Source: Betaproteobacteria bacterium (GTDB taxonomy: Bacteria > Pseudomonadota > Gammaproteobacteria > Burkholderiales > Rhodocyclaceae). From it: DNA of 64,000 nt. A program made the translations under genes and the position numbers. Of the stretch, positions 7,892 to 18,700 are shown piece after piece; position 1 is the first letter of the stretch, and the number at the start of each line of letters is the position of its first letter. Where the stretch lies: NCBI GenBank assembly GCA_016234745.1, contig JACRAR010000043.1, positions 1-64,000 on the forward strand. The letters are read 5' to 3'. Under the pieces are notes generated by a model. That model made no database searches and was not told the origin of the DNA. It saw only the letters and a program-made list of their open reading frames with translations.

Positions 7892-10099
7892 TTGCTCTGC
7901 ATGCTATCCCATGCACCAATGAAAGAATGGACTGTGGCCACGGTTGCCCCTGGATCAAGAGAATGCTGTTCCGATCCTGAATCGGAATTGCTGCCGGGAT
8001 TGCCTTGGCCACTTGGCGCACACTGGGATGGCAGCGGTGTCAACTTCGCCCTGTTCTCCCAATTCGCGACCAGCGTCGTCCTGTGCCTGTTCGATGCGGA
8101 TGGCCGACGCGAAACCGCGCGTCTGACGCTGCGCGAGACTACGGATCAAGTCTGGCATGGCTATCTGCCCGGTATCGCGCCGGGGCAACTCTATGGCTAC
8201 CGGGTTGATGGCCCATATGACCCGGACAACGGTCACCGTTTTAATCCCCACAAGTTGCTGCTCGACCCCTATGCACGCGAAATCGTCGGCGATCTCGCCG
8301 CTGACGAAATGCAATTCGACGACGAACGCTACGCCGCAACCCGCGACACCCGCGACAATGCGGCCGGCATGCTCAAGTCGCGCGTGGTGCATGACCGCTT
8401 CGACTGGGGCGACGACCGCCCGCCGCGCCGATCGTGGGCAGAAACCGTGCTCTACGAAGTGCATGTCAAAGGTTTCACTCGCAATCATCCAGAGGTTCCC
8501 GAGACATTGCGCGGCAGCTATGCCGGCCTGGCTTCGCCGGCGGCCCTGGCGCATCTGAACAAGATCGGCGTCACCGCGGTCAATCTGCTGCCGGTGCACC
8601 ATCACCTCGACGAATACCGTCTGTTGCAGCTGGGACTGAGCAACTACTGGGGATACAACAGCATCGGCTTTTTCGCGCCCCACCCGGGTTATGCTTCGGG
8701 CCGCGGCGGAGTGTCGGGAATGTTGGGAGTGTCGGCGGCGGATGAATTCCGCCAAATGGTCAAGACGCTCCATGCCGCCGGCATCGAGGTGATCCTCGAC
8801 GTGGTCTACAACCATACCGCGGAAAGCGATCGCTTCGGTCCCACCCTGTGCTTCCGCGGCATCGACAACTGCACCTACTACCGCCTCAAGCCCGGCCAGT
8901 TGCGCATTCCCGAAAACCATACCGGCTGCGGCAACATGCTCAACCTCAACCATCCGCGCGTGCTGCAGATGGTGATGGATTCGCTGCGCTACTGGGTCAC
9001 CGAAATGCATGTCGACGGCTTCCGTTTCGACCTTGCCGTCACCCTCGCGCGCGAGGACCACGGCTTCGACCCGCACTGCAGCTTCCTCGCCGCAATTCGC
9101 CAGGACCCGGTGCTGGCCGGCGTCAAGCTGATTGCCGAACCCTGGGACATCGGCCCGGACGGCTATCAGCTCGGCCGTTTCCCGCCAGGTTGGGCAGAGT
9201 GGAATGATCGCTATCGCGACACTGTGCGCAACTTCTGGTTGCGCCGCCACGCCAGCATGGGCGAGCTCGCCAGGCGGCTGTGCGGTTCCAGCGAACTTTT
9301 CGAACATCTCGATCGCCGCCCGCAGGCCGGCATCAACTTCATCTCGGCACACGACGGCTTCACGCTGCATGATCTGACCAGCTACGAGCACAAGCGCAAC
9401 GAGGCCAATGGCGAAGGCAACCGCGACGGGCACAACCAGAATCTGAGCTGGAACTGCGGCATGGAGGGTGAAACCGAAGATGTCGCAGTGCTGAAGTTGC
9501 GCCGGCGCCTGCAGCAGGCGCTGCTGGCGACGCTGCTGGTTTCGCAAGGCGTGCCCATGCTGCTGGGCGGCGACGAACTGGGAAGGAGCCAGCGTGGCAA
9601 CAACAATGCCTACTGCCAGGACAACGAGATCAACTGGTTCGACTGGAGTCACATCGACGAGGGTCTGAGTGAATTCGTCGCGCGCCTCATCCGTTTGCGC
9701 CAGGAATTTCCTCAACTGCGCCGCACGGCCTGGTTCTCCGGCAGGAAGCAGCCGGGGAAAGCCGCGGACATCCTGTGGCTACATCCGAGCAACCGCGAAA
9801 TGACCGTGGCGGATTGGAACGACCCGGCCCAGCACGCGTTCGGATTCCTGCTCGCCGCCGAGGCAGGACAGGAGGCGCCGTTGTTGTGCCTGATCAATGC
9901 CGAACTCGACGCAAAACACTTTTCGCTTCCGCCCGGAAGCTGGACCTTGCGGCTGGATTCGTCTGCCGCTGGGCAGGAAACTTCAGCCGGGGCAGCGTTA
10001 GAAAGCGCTATTGAGCTTCCCGCACTCAGCCTGATGTTGTTGAGCCAGCCTTGCGCAGAGGGACAGGCAGAAAGGAGCAGGCATGCGTTTCCCGCGTAG
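7892..10099 (+). CDS. glgX: Glycogen debranching enzyme
   Basis: A 735-residue GH13 isoamylase-type enzyme that cleaves alpha-1,6 branches of phosphorylase-limit glycogen. An N-terminal CBM48-like domain (PWPLGAHWDGSGVNFALFSQFA) precedes the catalytic barrel. Seen motifs are DVVYNHTAE, the nucleophile D380 in DGFRFDLA, the acid/base E416 in IAEPWD and SAHDGFTLHDL with the third carboxylate. The start is uncertain: ATGs at 7892, 7901 and 7919 are in frame and none has a clear ribosome-binding site. It overlaps malQ by 17 bp, which with glgP makes a complete glycogen breakdown cassette. Confidence 0.93.
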   Translation: MLCMLSHAPMKEWTVATVAPGSRECCSDPESELLPGLPWPLGAHWDGSGVNFALFSQFATSVVLCLFDADGRRETARLTLRETTDQVWHGYLPGIAPGQLYGYRVDGPYDPDNGHRFNPHKLLLDPYAREIVGDLAADEMQFDDERYAATRDTRDNAAGMLKSRVVHDRFDWGDDRPPRRSWAETVLYEVHVKGFTRNHPEVPETLRGSYAGLASPAALAHLNKIGVTAVNLLPVHHHLDEYRLLQLGLSNYWGYNSIGFFAPHPGYASGRGGVSGMLGVSAADEFRQMVKTLHAAGIEVILDVVYNHTAESDRFGPTLCFRGIDNCTYYRLKPGQLRIPENHTGCGNMLNLNHPRVLQMVMDSLRYWVTEMHVDGFRFDLAVTLAREDHGFDPHCSFLAAIRQDPVLAGVKLIAEPWDIGPDGYQLGRFPPGWAEWNDRYRDTVRNFWLRRHASMGELARRLCGSSELFEHLDRRPQAGINFISAHDGFTLHDLTSYEHKRNEANGEGNRDGHNQNLSWNCGMEGETEDVAVLKLRRRLQQALLATLLVSQGVPMLLGGDELGRSQRGNNNAYCQDNEINWFDWSHIDEGLSEFVARLIRLRQEFPQLRRTAWFSGRKQPGKAADILWLHPSNREMTVADWNDPAQHAFGFLLAAEAGQEAPLLCLINAELDAKHFSLPPGSWTLRLDSSAAGQETSAGAALESAIELPALSLMLLSQPCAEGQAERSRHAFPA

Positions 10100-11594
10100 C
10101 AGCGGTGTCCTGCTGCACCCGACTTCATTGCCGGGACCCTATGGCTCGGGTGACTTCGGTCCTGCCGCGTATCACTTTGTGGAATGGCTGCTGACCGCCG
10201 GGCAGAAGATGTGGCAAATACTGCCCCTCGGCGGAATTGGCCCGGGCAACTCGCCCTATATGAGCAGCTCGGCTTTTGCCGGCAATGTGCTGTTGATCGA
10301 CCTGGATGATTTGGGCAGCCAGGGTTGGCTCACCGCAGAGGAACTGCCGCAACATCCCGACTTCGATCCGCGCCGGATCAATTTCGCTGCGGTCCACCAT
10401 TACCGGCTCGGGAAGCTGCACCTCGCCGCGCGGCGCTTTTTCGCCGATACACAGTCGCATGAGGAGTACGAAACGTTTTGCCAAGCCGAGAAATCCTGGC
10501 TCGAGGATTACTCACTGTTCATGGCACTCGCCGAGAAATTCCAGTGGCAGGAATGGAATCAGTGGGAACCGGATCTGGCACGGCGCGAGCCGGTCGCATT
10601 GCGGCGCGCCATTGCTGAATTGTCCGAAGAAATCGGCTTCTGGAATTTCTGCCAGTGGTGCTTCTATCGCCAGTGGAATCGCCTCAAGCAATACGCCAAC
10701 GAGCGCGGCATCCAGATCATTGGCGATATCCCGATTTTCATCGCCTACCAGAGTGCGGAAGTCTGGGCGCGCCCGGATTTGTTCGAGCTGGGGCGCGACG
10801 GCACCCCAAGCGTGGTGGCCGGCGTTCCGCCCGACTTCTTCAGCGAAACCGGCCAGCGCTGGGGCAATCCGCTGTATCGCTGGCAGGTCCACGAGCAGGA
10901 AGGTTATGCCTGGTGGATCGAGCGCATGCGCAAAACCGCCGCACTTGTCGACATCGTGCGCATCGATCATTTCCGCGGTTTTGCAGCTTACTGGGAAATC
11001 CCTGCAACGGAGCCGACCGCGGTCAATGGCCGCTGGCTGCCCGGTCCGGGGGAAAAATTGTTCGGGGTGATCAAGGCGGTGCTGGGACGCTTGCCGATCA
11101 TTGCCGAAGACCTCGGCGTGGTCACGCCGGATGTGGTCAGGCTGCGCGAGAAATTCAGGCTGCCGGGAATGCGCATCCTGCAGTTCGCCTTCAGCGGCGA
11201 GACCGACAACCCCTACCTGCCGCACAATTTCGTCGCCAACACCGTGGTCTATAGCGGCACCCACGACAACGACACCACCTGCGGCTGGTTCGCCTGCGCG
11301 CCGCAGCGCGAGCGTGTCTTCGTCTGCAAATATCTCGGCAGCGACGGTAGCGAGATTCATTGGGATCTGATCCGCGCCGCTTCAGCTTCGGTCGCCGACA
11401 TCGCCATCTATCCGTTCCAGGACATCCTCGGCCTGGGCAGCGAACATCGCATGAACCTGCCGGGCAAACAGAGCGGGTACTGGGAATGGCGCTTCAGCTG
11501 GGATCAGGTGGATGCCTCGCATGCCGGGCGCCTTTGCGAAATCACTGCGGCACACGGCCGCTGCCCGGTCGAGCGCCTCAATCTGCCCACCTGA
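10083..11594 (+). CDS. malQ: 4-alpha-glucanotransferase (amylomaltase)
   Basis: A 503-residue GH77 enzyme that transfers maltosyl and longer glucan units between maltodextrins, releasing glucose. It opens with SGVLLHPTSLPGPYGSGDFG, typical of the family. The catalytic residues are D295 (RIDHFRGF), E342 (IAEDLG) and D395 (GTHDNDTT). GAAAGGAG lies upstream of the ATG, inside the end of glgX. With GlgX and GlgP it processes the short oligosaccharides released from glycogen. Confidence 0.96.
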   Translation: MRFPRSSGVLLHPTSLPGPYGSGDFGPAAYHFVEWLLTAGQKMWQILPLGGIGPGNSPYMSSSAFAGNVLLIDLDDLGSQGWLTAEELPQHPDFDPRRINFAAVHHYRLGKLHLAARRFFADTQSHEEYETFCQAEKSWLEDYSLFMALAEKFQWQEWNQWEPDLARREPVALRRAIAELSEEIGFWNFCQWCFYRQWNRLKQYANERGIQIIGDIPIFIAYQSAEVWARPDLFELGRDGTPSVVAGVPPDFFSETGQRWGNPLYRWQVHEQEGYAWWIERMRKTAALVDIVRIDHFRGFAAYWEIPATEPTAVNGRWLPGPGEKLFGVIKAVLGRLPIIAEDLGVVTPDVVRLREKFRLPGMRILQFAFSGETDNPYLPHNFVANTVVYSGTHDNDTTCGWFACAPQRERVFVCKYLGSDGSEIHWDLIRAASASVADIAIYPFQDILGLGSEHRMNLPGKQSGYWEWRFSWDQVDASHAGRLCEITAAHGRCPVERLNLPT

Positions 11595-11687
11595 GCCGGG
11601 GCGCTTTGGCTAGAATCGCTCATCAGATACTAAAGTAGCTGCTTCGGCCAGATCGAACGAATCACATTCATTTCAAGGAAGCGCGCC

Positions 11688-14165
11688 ATGACCAAGCATG
11701 CACAGCAAATCGCCGCCCATGGCATACACGTCGGACTGGATACCCCTGCACTCACCAAATCGCTGACCAACCACCTGACCTTTACGGTGGGCAAGGACTC
11801 GGTCACGGCAACCGAGCGCGACTGGTTTTATGCCACGGCTTACATGACGCGGGACCGCTTGATCGAGCGCTGGATGGACACCATGCGCAGCTATTACAAC
11901 CGCGACGCCAAACGTGTGTATTACCTGTCGATGGAATTCCTCATGGGACGCACGCTCATGAACAGCCTGCACAATCTGAGTTTCGAGCCGGAGTGCCGCC
12001 AAGCCCTCAAGAACCTCGGCGTTGATCTGAGCAAGATGCGCGAAGTGGAGCATGATGCAGCACTTGGCAACGGCGGACTGGGGCGGCTGGCCGCCTGTTT
12101 TCTCGATTCGATGGCCACGCTCGGCCTGCCCGGCTATGGCTATGGCATACGCTATGAATATGGCATGTTCTCACAGCACGTCGAGGATGGCCGCCAGGTC
12201 GAGCATCCCGACAACTGGCTGCGCTACGGCAATCCCTGGGAGTTTCCGCGCCCGGAAGTGCTGTACCAGGTCAAGTTCGGCGGCAACGTGGTGCAGTTTT
12301 CCGACGAAAAGGGGGCGTTGCGCCATCACTGGGTCGACACCGAGGACGTGATGGCGATGGCCTACGACACGCCCATCCCCGGCTATGGCACCAACACAGT
12401 CAACAACATGCGCCTGTGGGCCGCCAAGGCCTCGCGCGATTTCGAGCTGAAGTACTTCAACGAGGGCAATTACATCAAGGCGGTGGAGGACAAGAACGAG
12501 TCGGAGAACCTTTCCAAGGTCCTCTATCCCGACGACTCCACGGCGATGGGTCGCGAACTGCGCCTGCGCCAGCAGTTCTTTTTCGTCAGCGCCTCGCTGC
12601 AGGACATCCTCTACCGCTTCTGCAAATCGCATGACGGCTTCGAGGAACTGCCCGACAAGGTGGCGATCCAGCTCAACGACACCCACCCCGCCATCGCTAT
12701 CCCCGAGCTGATGCGCATCCTGGTCGACATCCACCATCTCGAGTGGGACAAGGCCTGGGATCTGACCACCCGCACCTTCAGCTACACCAATCACACACTG
12801 ATGTCGGAAGCGCTCGAAACCTGGCCGGTGGCGCAATTCGAGAAACTCCTGCCGCGCCACCTGCAGATCATCTACGAAATCAACCACCACTTCATGAAGG
12901 ACGTGATGCACCGTTTCCCGGGCGACAGCGACATGCTGCGGCGCATGTCGATCATCGACGAGGGCGGCGGCCGCAAGATCCGCATGGCGCATCTGGCGAT
13001 CGTCGGCAGCCACAAGGTGAATGGCGTCGCGCGCATCCACAGCGAGCTCATGAAGCAGACCATCTTCGCCGATTTCCACCGCCACTCGCCGACGAAGATC
13101 ATCAACATGACCAACGGCATCACGCCGCGGCGCTGGCTCAACCAGGCCAACCCGCAACTTTCTGCGCTGATCACCTCGCGCATCGGCAACGGCTGGCTCA
13201 AGGACCTCAAGCTGTTGAAAAGCCTGATTCCGCTTGCCGAGGATGCCCAGTTCCGTGCCGAATTCGCCGCGGTCAAACGCGCCAACAAGGAGCACTTCGC
13301 CGCCGTGCTCAGGCAAAAGCTGAATATCGCGCTGGACGTCGACTCACTATTCGACGTGCAGATCAAGCGCATCCACGAATACAAGCGCCAGCTTCTCAAT
13401 GTGCTGCACGTCATCACGCTGTACAACCGCATCTGCAACAACCGCGGCGAGGACAACGTGCCACGCACGGTGATCTTCGCCGGCAAGGCGGCCCCCGGCT
13501 ACGCCATGGCCAAGCTGATCATCAAGCTCATCAACGATGTCGCCGACATCGTCAACAACGACATGCGCGTCGACGGACTGCTCAAGGTGGTGTTCCTGCC
13601 CAATTATGGCGTGTCGCTGGCCGAGGACATCATCCCGGCGGCCGATCTTTCCGAGCAGATTTCCACCGCCGGTACCGAAGCTTCGGGCACCGGCAACATG
13701 AAGCTCGCGCTCAACGGCGCGCTCACCATCGGCACGCTGGATGGCGCCAATATCGAGATCGGCAACGAGGTCGGCGAAGACAATATCTTCATTTTCGGCC
13801 TCAACACCGATCAAGTTGCCAAGCTCCGGGCCAGCGGCTACAAATCGATGGACTACTACCGCGACAACGAGGAATTGCGCGAAGTGCTCGACATGATCTC
13901 CTCCGGTTACTTCTCCCAGGAAGAGCCGGGGCGCTTCCAGCCGATCGTCGACAACCTGCTGGCGCACAACGACCATTACCTGCTGCTGGCTGACTACGCT
14001 TCCTACATCGCCTGCCAGAAACGCGTCAAGGCCGCCTACAGCGACCCGCATGAGTGGGTGCGCAAAGCCATCCTGAATGTCGCCAACATGGGCGAGTTTT
14101 CCAGCGACCGCACCATCCTGCAGTATGCCGAACAGATATGGCATGCGCAGCCGGTGCCGGTGTGA
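11688..14165 (+). CDS. glgP: Glycogen/starch/alpha-glucan phosphorylase
   Basis: An 825-residue GT35 enzyme that uses phosphate to release glucose-1-phosphate from the non-reducing ends of glycogen. The pyridoxal-phosphate lysine is K672 in EASGTGNMKLALNG. Other family landmarks are YYLSMEFLMGRTL, LGNGGLGRLAACFLDS and IQLNDTHPAIAIPELMR. AAGGAAG precedes the ATG. It lies 93 bp after malQ. No glgA, glgB or glgC is in the window, so synthesis genes must be elsewhere. Confidence 0.97.
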   Translation: MTKHAQQIAAHGIHVGLDTPALTKSLTNHLTFTVGKDSVTATERDWFYATAYMTRDRLIERWMDTMRSYYNRDAKRVYYLSMEFLMGRTLMNSLHNLSFEPECRQALKNLGVDLSKMREVEHDAALGNGGLGRLAACFLDSMATLGLPGYGYGIRYEYGMFSQHVEDGRQVEHPDNWLRYGNPWEFPRPEVLYQVKFGGNVVQFSDEKGALRHHWVDTEDVMAMAYDTPIPGYGTNTVNNMRLWAAKASRDFELKYFNEGNYIKAVEDKNESENLSKVLYPDDSTAMGRELRLRQQFFFVSASLQDILYRFCKSHDGFEELPDKVAIQLNDTHPAIAIPELMRILVDIHHLEWDKAWDLTTRTFSYTNHTLMSEALETWPVAQFEKLLPRHLQIIYEINHHFMKDVMHRFPGDSDMLRRMSIIDEGGGRKIRMAHLAIVGSHKVNGVARIHSELMKQTIFADFHRHSPTKIINMTNGITPRRWLNQANPQLSALITSRIGNGWLKDLKLLKSLIPLAEDAQFRAEFAAVKRANKEHFAAVLRQKLNIALDVDSLFDVQIKRIHEYKRQLLNVLHVITLYNRICNNRGEDNVPRTVIFAGKAAPGYAMAKLIIKLINDVADIVNNDMRVDGLLKVVFLPNYGVSLAEDIIPAADLSEQISTAGTEASGTGNMKLALNGALTIGTLDGANIEIGNEVGEDNIFIFGLNTDQVAKLRASGYKSMDYYRDNEELREVLDMISSGYFSQEEPGRFQPIVDNLLAHNDHYLLLADYASYIACQKRVKAAYSDPHEWVRKAILNVANMGEFSSDRTILQYAEQIWHAQPVPV

Positions 14166-14347
14166 TTCCTTGCGACGGGTTTTGGCAAGCCAGGGGCAAT
14201 CGCACCGACAGAAAACTTCGCCGGTTGCAGGCCTGACAGCACTCTCCGGCTATGTGATAATTCGTCTCTTGTCGCAATCGGCCTTCGATTTCGGTGGAAA
14301 ACGCTTGCGGCGATGTTTGATGAATTGCTTGATTGGAGAAATGGATA

Positions 14348-14473
14348 ATGTGCAAACTGGGTGGGTGGATCATGCTTTTGGCTGCTTTGCTGCTGGGCGC
14401 GTGCAGTACCGTACAGGGAATCGGCAAGGACCTCGAAAAGGGTGGTGAAGCGATTCAGAAGGCCGCCAAATAA
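14348..14473 (+). CDS. Entericidin A/B-like small lipoprotein
   Basis: A 41-residue gene easily missed by length filters. GGAG (14335-14338) lies 9 bp before the ATG. The peptide has a short signal sequence ending in the lipobox LLGAC (Cys19), then STVQGIGKDLEKGGEAIQKAAK, the amphipathic tail typical of entericidin proteins. These are small envelope lipoproteins of the EcnA/EcnB family; their role outside Escherichia coli is unclear. In related betaproteobacteria such a gene often sits among the leu genes before asd, so its position here may mark an old gene order. Confidence 0.85.
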   Translation: MCKLGGWIMLLAALLLGACSTVQGIGKDLEKGGEAIQKAAK

Positions 14474-14551
14474 TCGAAATTCAGCAAGCAAGGCTCGCGA
14501 ATTCTCACAAGGAATCTTGCGATTTAATTATTACGGAAAGAGAGCAAGCAA

Positions 14552-15685
14552 ATGAAACAAGTCGGGATGGTTGGTTGGCGCGGCATGGTGGGTTCGGTGC
14601 TCCTGCAACGCATGCAGGAAGAGAAGGATTTCGACTTGATCGAGCCGGTGTTTTTCACAACCTCGAATATTGGCGGCAATGCGCCCAAGTTCGCCACAGA
14701 CAAGAGCCGGGACGCGGGCAAGCTCAAGGATGCCAAAAGCATCGATGCACTGCGCAGCATGGACATCATCATCTCCTGCCAGGGCGGCGACTACACCACC
14801 GAGATTTTCCCCAAGCTGCGCGCCATCGGGTGGAACGGCTACTGGATCGACGCCGCTTCGACGCTGCGCATGAAGGACGACGCGGTCATCATCCTCGACC
14901 CGGTCAATCGCGACGTCATCGATGCCGCCCTGAAGAAAGGCATCAAGAACTATATCGGCGGCAACTGCACCGTGTCATTGATGATGATTGCATTGGGCGG
15001 ACTGCTCAAGGCCGACCTCATCGAATGGATGACCTCGATGACCTACCAGGCCGCCTCCGGCGCCGGCGCCCAGAACATGCGCGAGCTGCTGGTGCAGATG
15101 GGCGAGGTGCACCGCGTTGCGCAACATCTGCTCAGCGACCCGAACTCGGCAATCCTCGAGATCGACCGCGAAGTCGCGGGCATCCTGCGCGACGACAAAT
15201 TCCCCACGCAGAATTTCGGCGTGCCGCTGGCCGGTTCGCTGATTCCCTGGATCGACAAGGATCTCGGCAACGGGCAAAGCCGCGAGGAATGGAAAGGGCA
15301 GGCCGAAACCAACAAGATCCTCGGCCGCGGCACGGCGGGCAGCGCTCCGGCGATCCCCGTCGATGGCATCTGCGTGCGTGTCGGCGCAATGCGCTGCCAT
15401 TCCCAGGCGTTGACGATCAAGCTCAAGAAGAACCTGCCTTTGGCCGATATTGAAGCCATCCTCGCCGCGCATAACCAGTGGGTCAAGGTGATCCCGAACC
15501 AGCGTGACGTGACGATCAAGGAACTCACGCCGACCATGGTGACCGGTACGCTCAGCGTGCCAGTCGGGCGCTTGCGCAAACTGCCGATGGGGCCGGAATA
15601 TCTGTCGGCATTTACCGTCGGCGACCAGTTGCTGTGGGGTGCCGCTGAACCTTTGCGCCGGATGTTGCGAATTTTGCTCGATTGA
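14552..15685 (+). CDS. asd: Aspartate-semialdehyde dehydrogenase
   Basis: A 377-residue enzyme that reduces aspartyl phosphate to aspartate semialdehyde, the branch point to lysine/diaminopimelate, threonine and methionine. It shows the NADP-binding start [18 protein letters not shown] and the active-site Cys139 in GGNCTVSLM. The length is that of the gammaproteobacterial-type Asd. It opens the asd-to-metZ block and is functionally linked to metZ at the block's far end, since homoserine derives from this product. Confidence 0.96.
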   Translation: MKQVGMVGWRGMVGSVLLQRMQEEKDFDLIEPVFFTTSNIGGNAPKFATDKSRDAGKLKDAKSIDALRSMDIIISCQGGDYTTEIFPKLRAIGWNGYWIDAASTLRMKDDAVIILDPVNRDVIDAALKKGIKNYIGGNCTVSLMMIALGGLLKADLIEWMTSMTYQAASGAGAQNMRELLVQMGEVHRVAQHLLSDPNSAILEIDREVAGILRDDKFPTQNFGVPLAGSLIPWIDKDLGNGQSREEWKGQAETNKILGRGTAGSAPAIPVDGICVRVGAMRCHSQALTIKLKKNLPLADIEAILAAHNQWVKVIPNQRDVTIKELTPTMVTGTLSVPVGRLRKLPMGPEYLSAFTVGDQLLWGAAEPLRRMLRILLD

Positions 15686-15710
15686 ACAGCGCCAAGATAA
15701 GGGGAAGGTT

Positions 15711-15743
15711 TAGCTTGCATAGCTAACATCATGATGTTATGTT
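15711..15743 (+). promoter_or_regulatory. Putative fimV promoter with palindromic spacer
   Basis: TTGCAT (15715-15720) and TATGTT (15738-15743) are 17 bp apart. The spacer and -10 box hold a perfect 16-bp palindrome, TAACATCATGATGTTA (15724-15739). A second small inverted repeat, TAGCT-TGCAT-AGCTA (15711-15725), covers the -35 box. This looks like an operator set in a promoter. The expected transcript start near 15750 fits the GTG start of fimV at 15779. Confidence 0.45.
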
Positions 15744-15778
15744 ATTTGTTCATAAATCGTCCCCGACAGGGAGGCACT

Positions 15779-18700
15779 GTGAGGAATACCACTCTGACGA
15801 TGCTCCGAATGTGGCTGGCGACAGCGCTCGCGGCCCTGCTGCTGGCGTTGCCGCTGGGCGCGGGTGCTGCCGGGCTGGGCAGGATCACCGTGCTGTCCGC
15901 GCTGGGTCAGCCCCTGCGCGCCGAAGTCGAGATTAGCGCCACACGCGAAGAACTCGCTTCCTTTTCTGCCCGCATTGCTTCCGCCGCAGCGTTTCAGCAA
16001 GCTGGCATCGAATACAGTGCGTCTCTTGCGGGTATCCGCTTCAATGTTGGTCAGCGCCCAAACGGACAACCCGTTCTGAATCTCACTTCCGATCGCGCCT
16101 TCAACGAACCTTTCCTCGATTTGCTGGTGGAAGCGACTTGGTCTTCCGGGCGACTGCTGCGCGAATACACTTTCCTGCTTGATCCTCCCGAAGCACAGCA
16201 AAAAACGCCCGGCACAGCGGCCGCGCCCGTGACGCTGCCCGAAATCAAGAAGGATATTGTGCGGGAAGCGCCTGCGTCGGCCCCAATGCCGGCAACTACG
16301 TTGGCACCTGCGGCGCCGGTTGCAGCATCGGTTCAGGCTGCGCCAACTCAGGCTCCGGCACCCACCGCTGCAGCGGCAGCGCCTGAAACACGTCCGGTCG
16401 CTCCTGTCGAAGACAAAGCACAAAAGAAGTCGTTACCAGATCTGCAGGTTATTCGCGGAGCCGACGGGGTGCAGCGCATCGTCAAAGTCGAGCCGCCGAC
16501 ACCCGAGAAGGTACCCAAGGAATCAGTACCCCCCACCCGCCTCGTCAAGCAGGGCGACACACTGGGCAAAATTGCCGCCGAAACCAAACCCGACGGGGTC
16601 AATCTCGATCAAATGCTCGTGGCATTGTTCCGCGGCAATCAGGAAGCCTTCGTCGGCAATGTGAATCGCCTCAAGGCCGGCAAGATCCTGAATATTCCCG
16701 ATCGCGAAACGGTGTCAGGTATTTCCGCTGACGACGCAAAAAGAACCATTCAGGCGCATTCCGCCGATTTCAATGCCTACAGCAAGAAGCTCGCGGCAAG
16801 CGTAGCCGGGACTGCTCCCCAGAAAGAAGAAGCGCCGCAGCGGGCGGTCAGCGGCAAGATCGCACCCAAGGTCGAGGAGAAAGTGCCGGTCGCTGCCGGC
16901 AAGGACAAGCTCGAAGTCTCCAAGTCGGAAGCTGCGGCCAATAAGGCCGGAGCAAGCCGGCTGGCGGCAATCGAGGAAACCCTGGTGTCGCGCGAGAAGG
17001 CGCTCAAGGACGCGAATAGCCGCATCGCTGAACTCGAAAAGAATCTCGCTGACTTGAAAAAGCTCATCGAGCTGAAAAATCAAAGCATGGCGGATTTGCA
17101 AAAACAGGCCCAAGCTGCCAAACCGCAGGCCGCTCCGGTCCCGGTCAAGGAACCAGCAGCAGCGCCTCAGAAACCCGTCGTCAAGGAAGCAGAAAAACCG
17201 GCGCCAGCTGTCGCGCCTGCAGCACCGCCGCAAGCACCAGCCAAACCCGCAGAACCAGCGTCTGTCAAGCCGGCAGAGCCCGCAGCGACAGAAAAGCCGG
17301 CAGCAGAAACTGTCATGCCTGCATCCAAGCCTCCGGCTGCGGAAAAGAACCCCGCACCGCCGCCGCCACCGCCGGCTGCGGAACCCAGTTTCATCGATGA
17401 CAGCCCGGAAGTCGTCTATGGCGGCAGTGCGGTCATTCTCCTGCTGCTCGGTTACCTCGGCTATTCGACTTGGCGCAAGAAGAAATCGGCTCAGGCATCA
17501 GGGGATATGGATGAACCGCTTGCTGCGATCGTCGACTCCGGAACGGATAAGTCCGATCAAGGAGAAGACCTGCTGAGCACAACAGACTTCAGCAGTCAGC
17601 CGAGCGGGGCCGCGCCCAATGCAAACGTCGACCCGGTTGCCGAAGCCGAGGTTTATCTGGCCTATGGGCGTGATGTTCAGGCCGAGGAAATTCTGGTCGA
17701 CGCGCTCAAGACCGATCCGACTCGCCTGGCGATTCATCTCAAGCTGCTTGGAATCTATGCGACGCGCAAGAGCGTGAACCAGTTCGATGCCATTGCCAAG
17801 AGCGTGCATGGCCTCACCAACGGTGAGGGCCAGGATTGGGAAAAAACCCGGGAAATGGGTCTCGAAGTCAATCCGGAAAATCCCTTGTACGGCGGCCAGC
17901 AAGCGTCAAGTGCGGAATTTGATCCCGATGCCACTATGGTCATAGAACCGCAGGTTGCAGTGGAAGATTTCGCGATTGCCGAGGAAGCGCCGCCGCAGGA
18001 TATGCAGATGGAACTGCCGGCCGAAGAAGCCATACCCGAACCGGCGGCCGACCAAGCACCAGAAGAAGCGGTTTCCGACGACGTCCCCGTTTCCCTCGAT
18101 TTCGATTTCGACCTGCCCCTTGCGGCACAGGTCACACCCGCTTCCGGGACAACTGAAGCGCCGCAGGTACAGGATGAAACACCTGGCAAGCTCGACATCG
18201 ACTTGGGCGATGCTGCTGCCCTGGCTCCTGGCGATGAGTCAGCCCCGGCAGAAACCATCGAAACACCGGCTGCGCAGGAAGCCTCGACGTCGCTGGACAT
18301 AGATTTCGATCTGGATCTCGATGCGCCTCAAGCAGTCGCGGCCGAACCAGTCCCATCCGCACCCCCCCCTGCCGCTGCAGATGCAGGACTGGACTTCAAC
18401 TTCGATCTGGACAGCAGCGTGCCTGAGGCTAGTCCTGCGCCGGCCGAACCGGTACAGGCCGATGCGGAGTCGGTTGGCAACAATATCGATTTCGATCTGG
18501 AACTTCCAGCTCCCGCAGCAGCCGCGCCGGTAGCGAGCAATGTCGATCTCTCCTCGATCAACCTTGACCTCGATGCGCCGCTTGAGCCGGCCTCCGCTCC
18601 CGCGGCAGCGCAGGCAACGGAAGCCGACGACAGCGCATTTCAGGACGTCGCGACCAAGCTTGAGTTGGCGCAGGCCTATGAAGAAATGGGCGACAAGGAG

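Noticed and set aside
6538-8043. 501-codon minus-strand open frame under aroC and the MFS gene
   Set aside because: Rich in Arg, Gln and His as expected for a shadow frame of GC-rich genes; no start signal or domain.
7955-9715. 586-codon minus-strand open frame under glgX
   Set aside because: Shadow of glgX; low-complexity Val/Ala/Gln/Arg composition and no homology pattern.
15731-15778. ATG at 15731 as fimV start
   Set aside because: It lies inside the palindromic promoter and encodes residues absent from the family; GTG 15779 has AGGGAGG and leads directly into the signal peptide.
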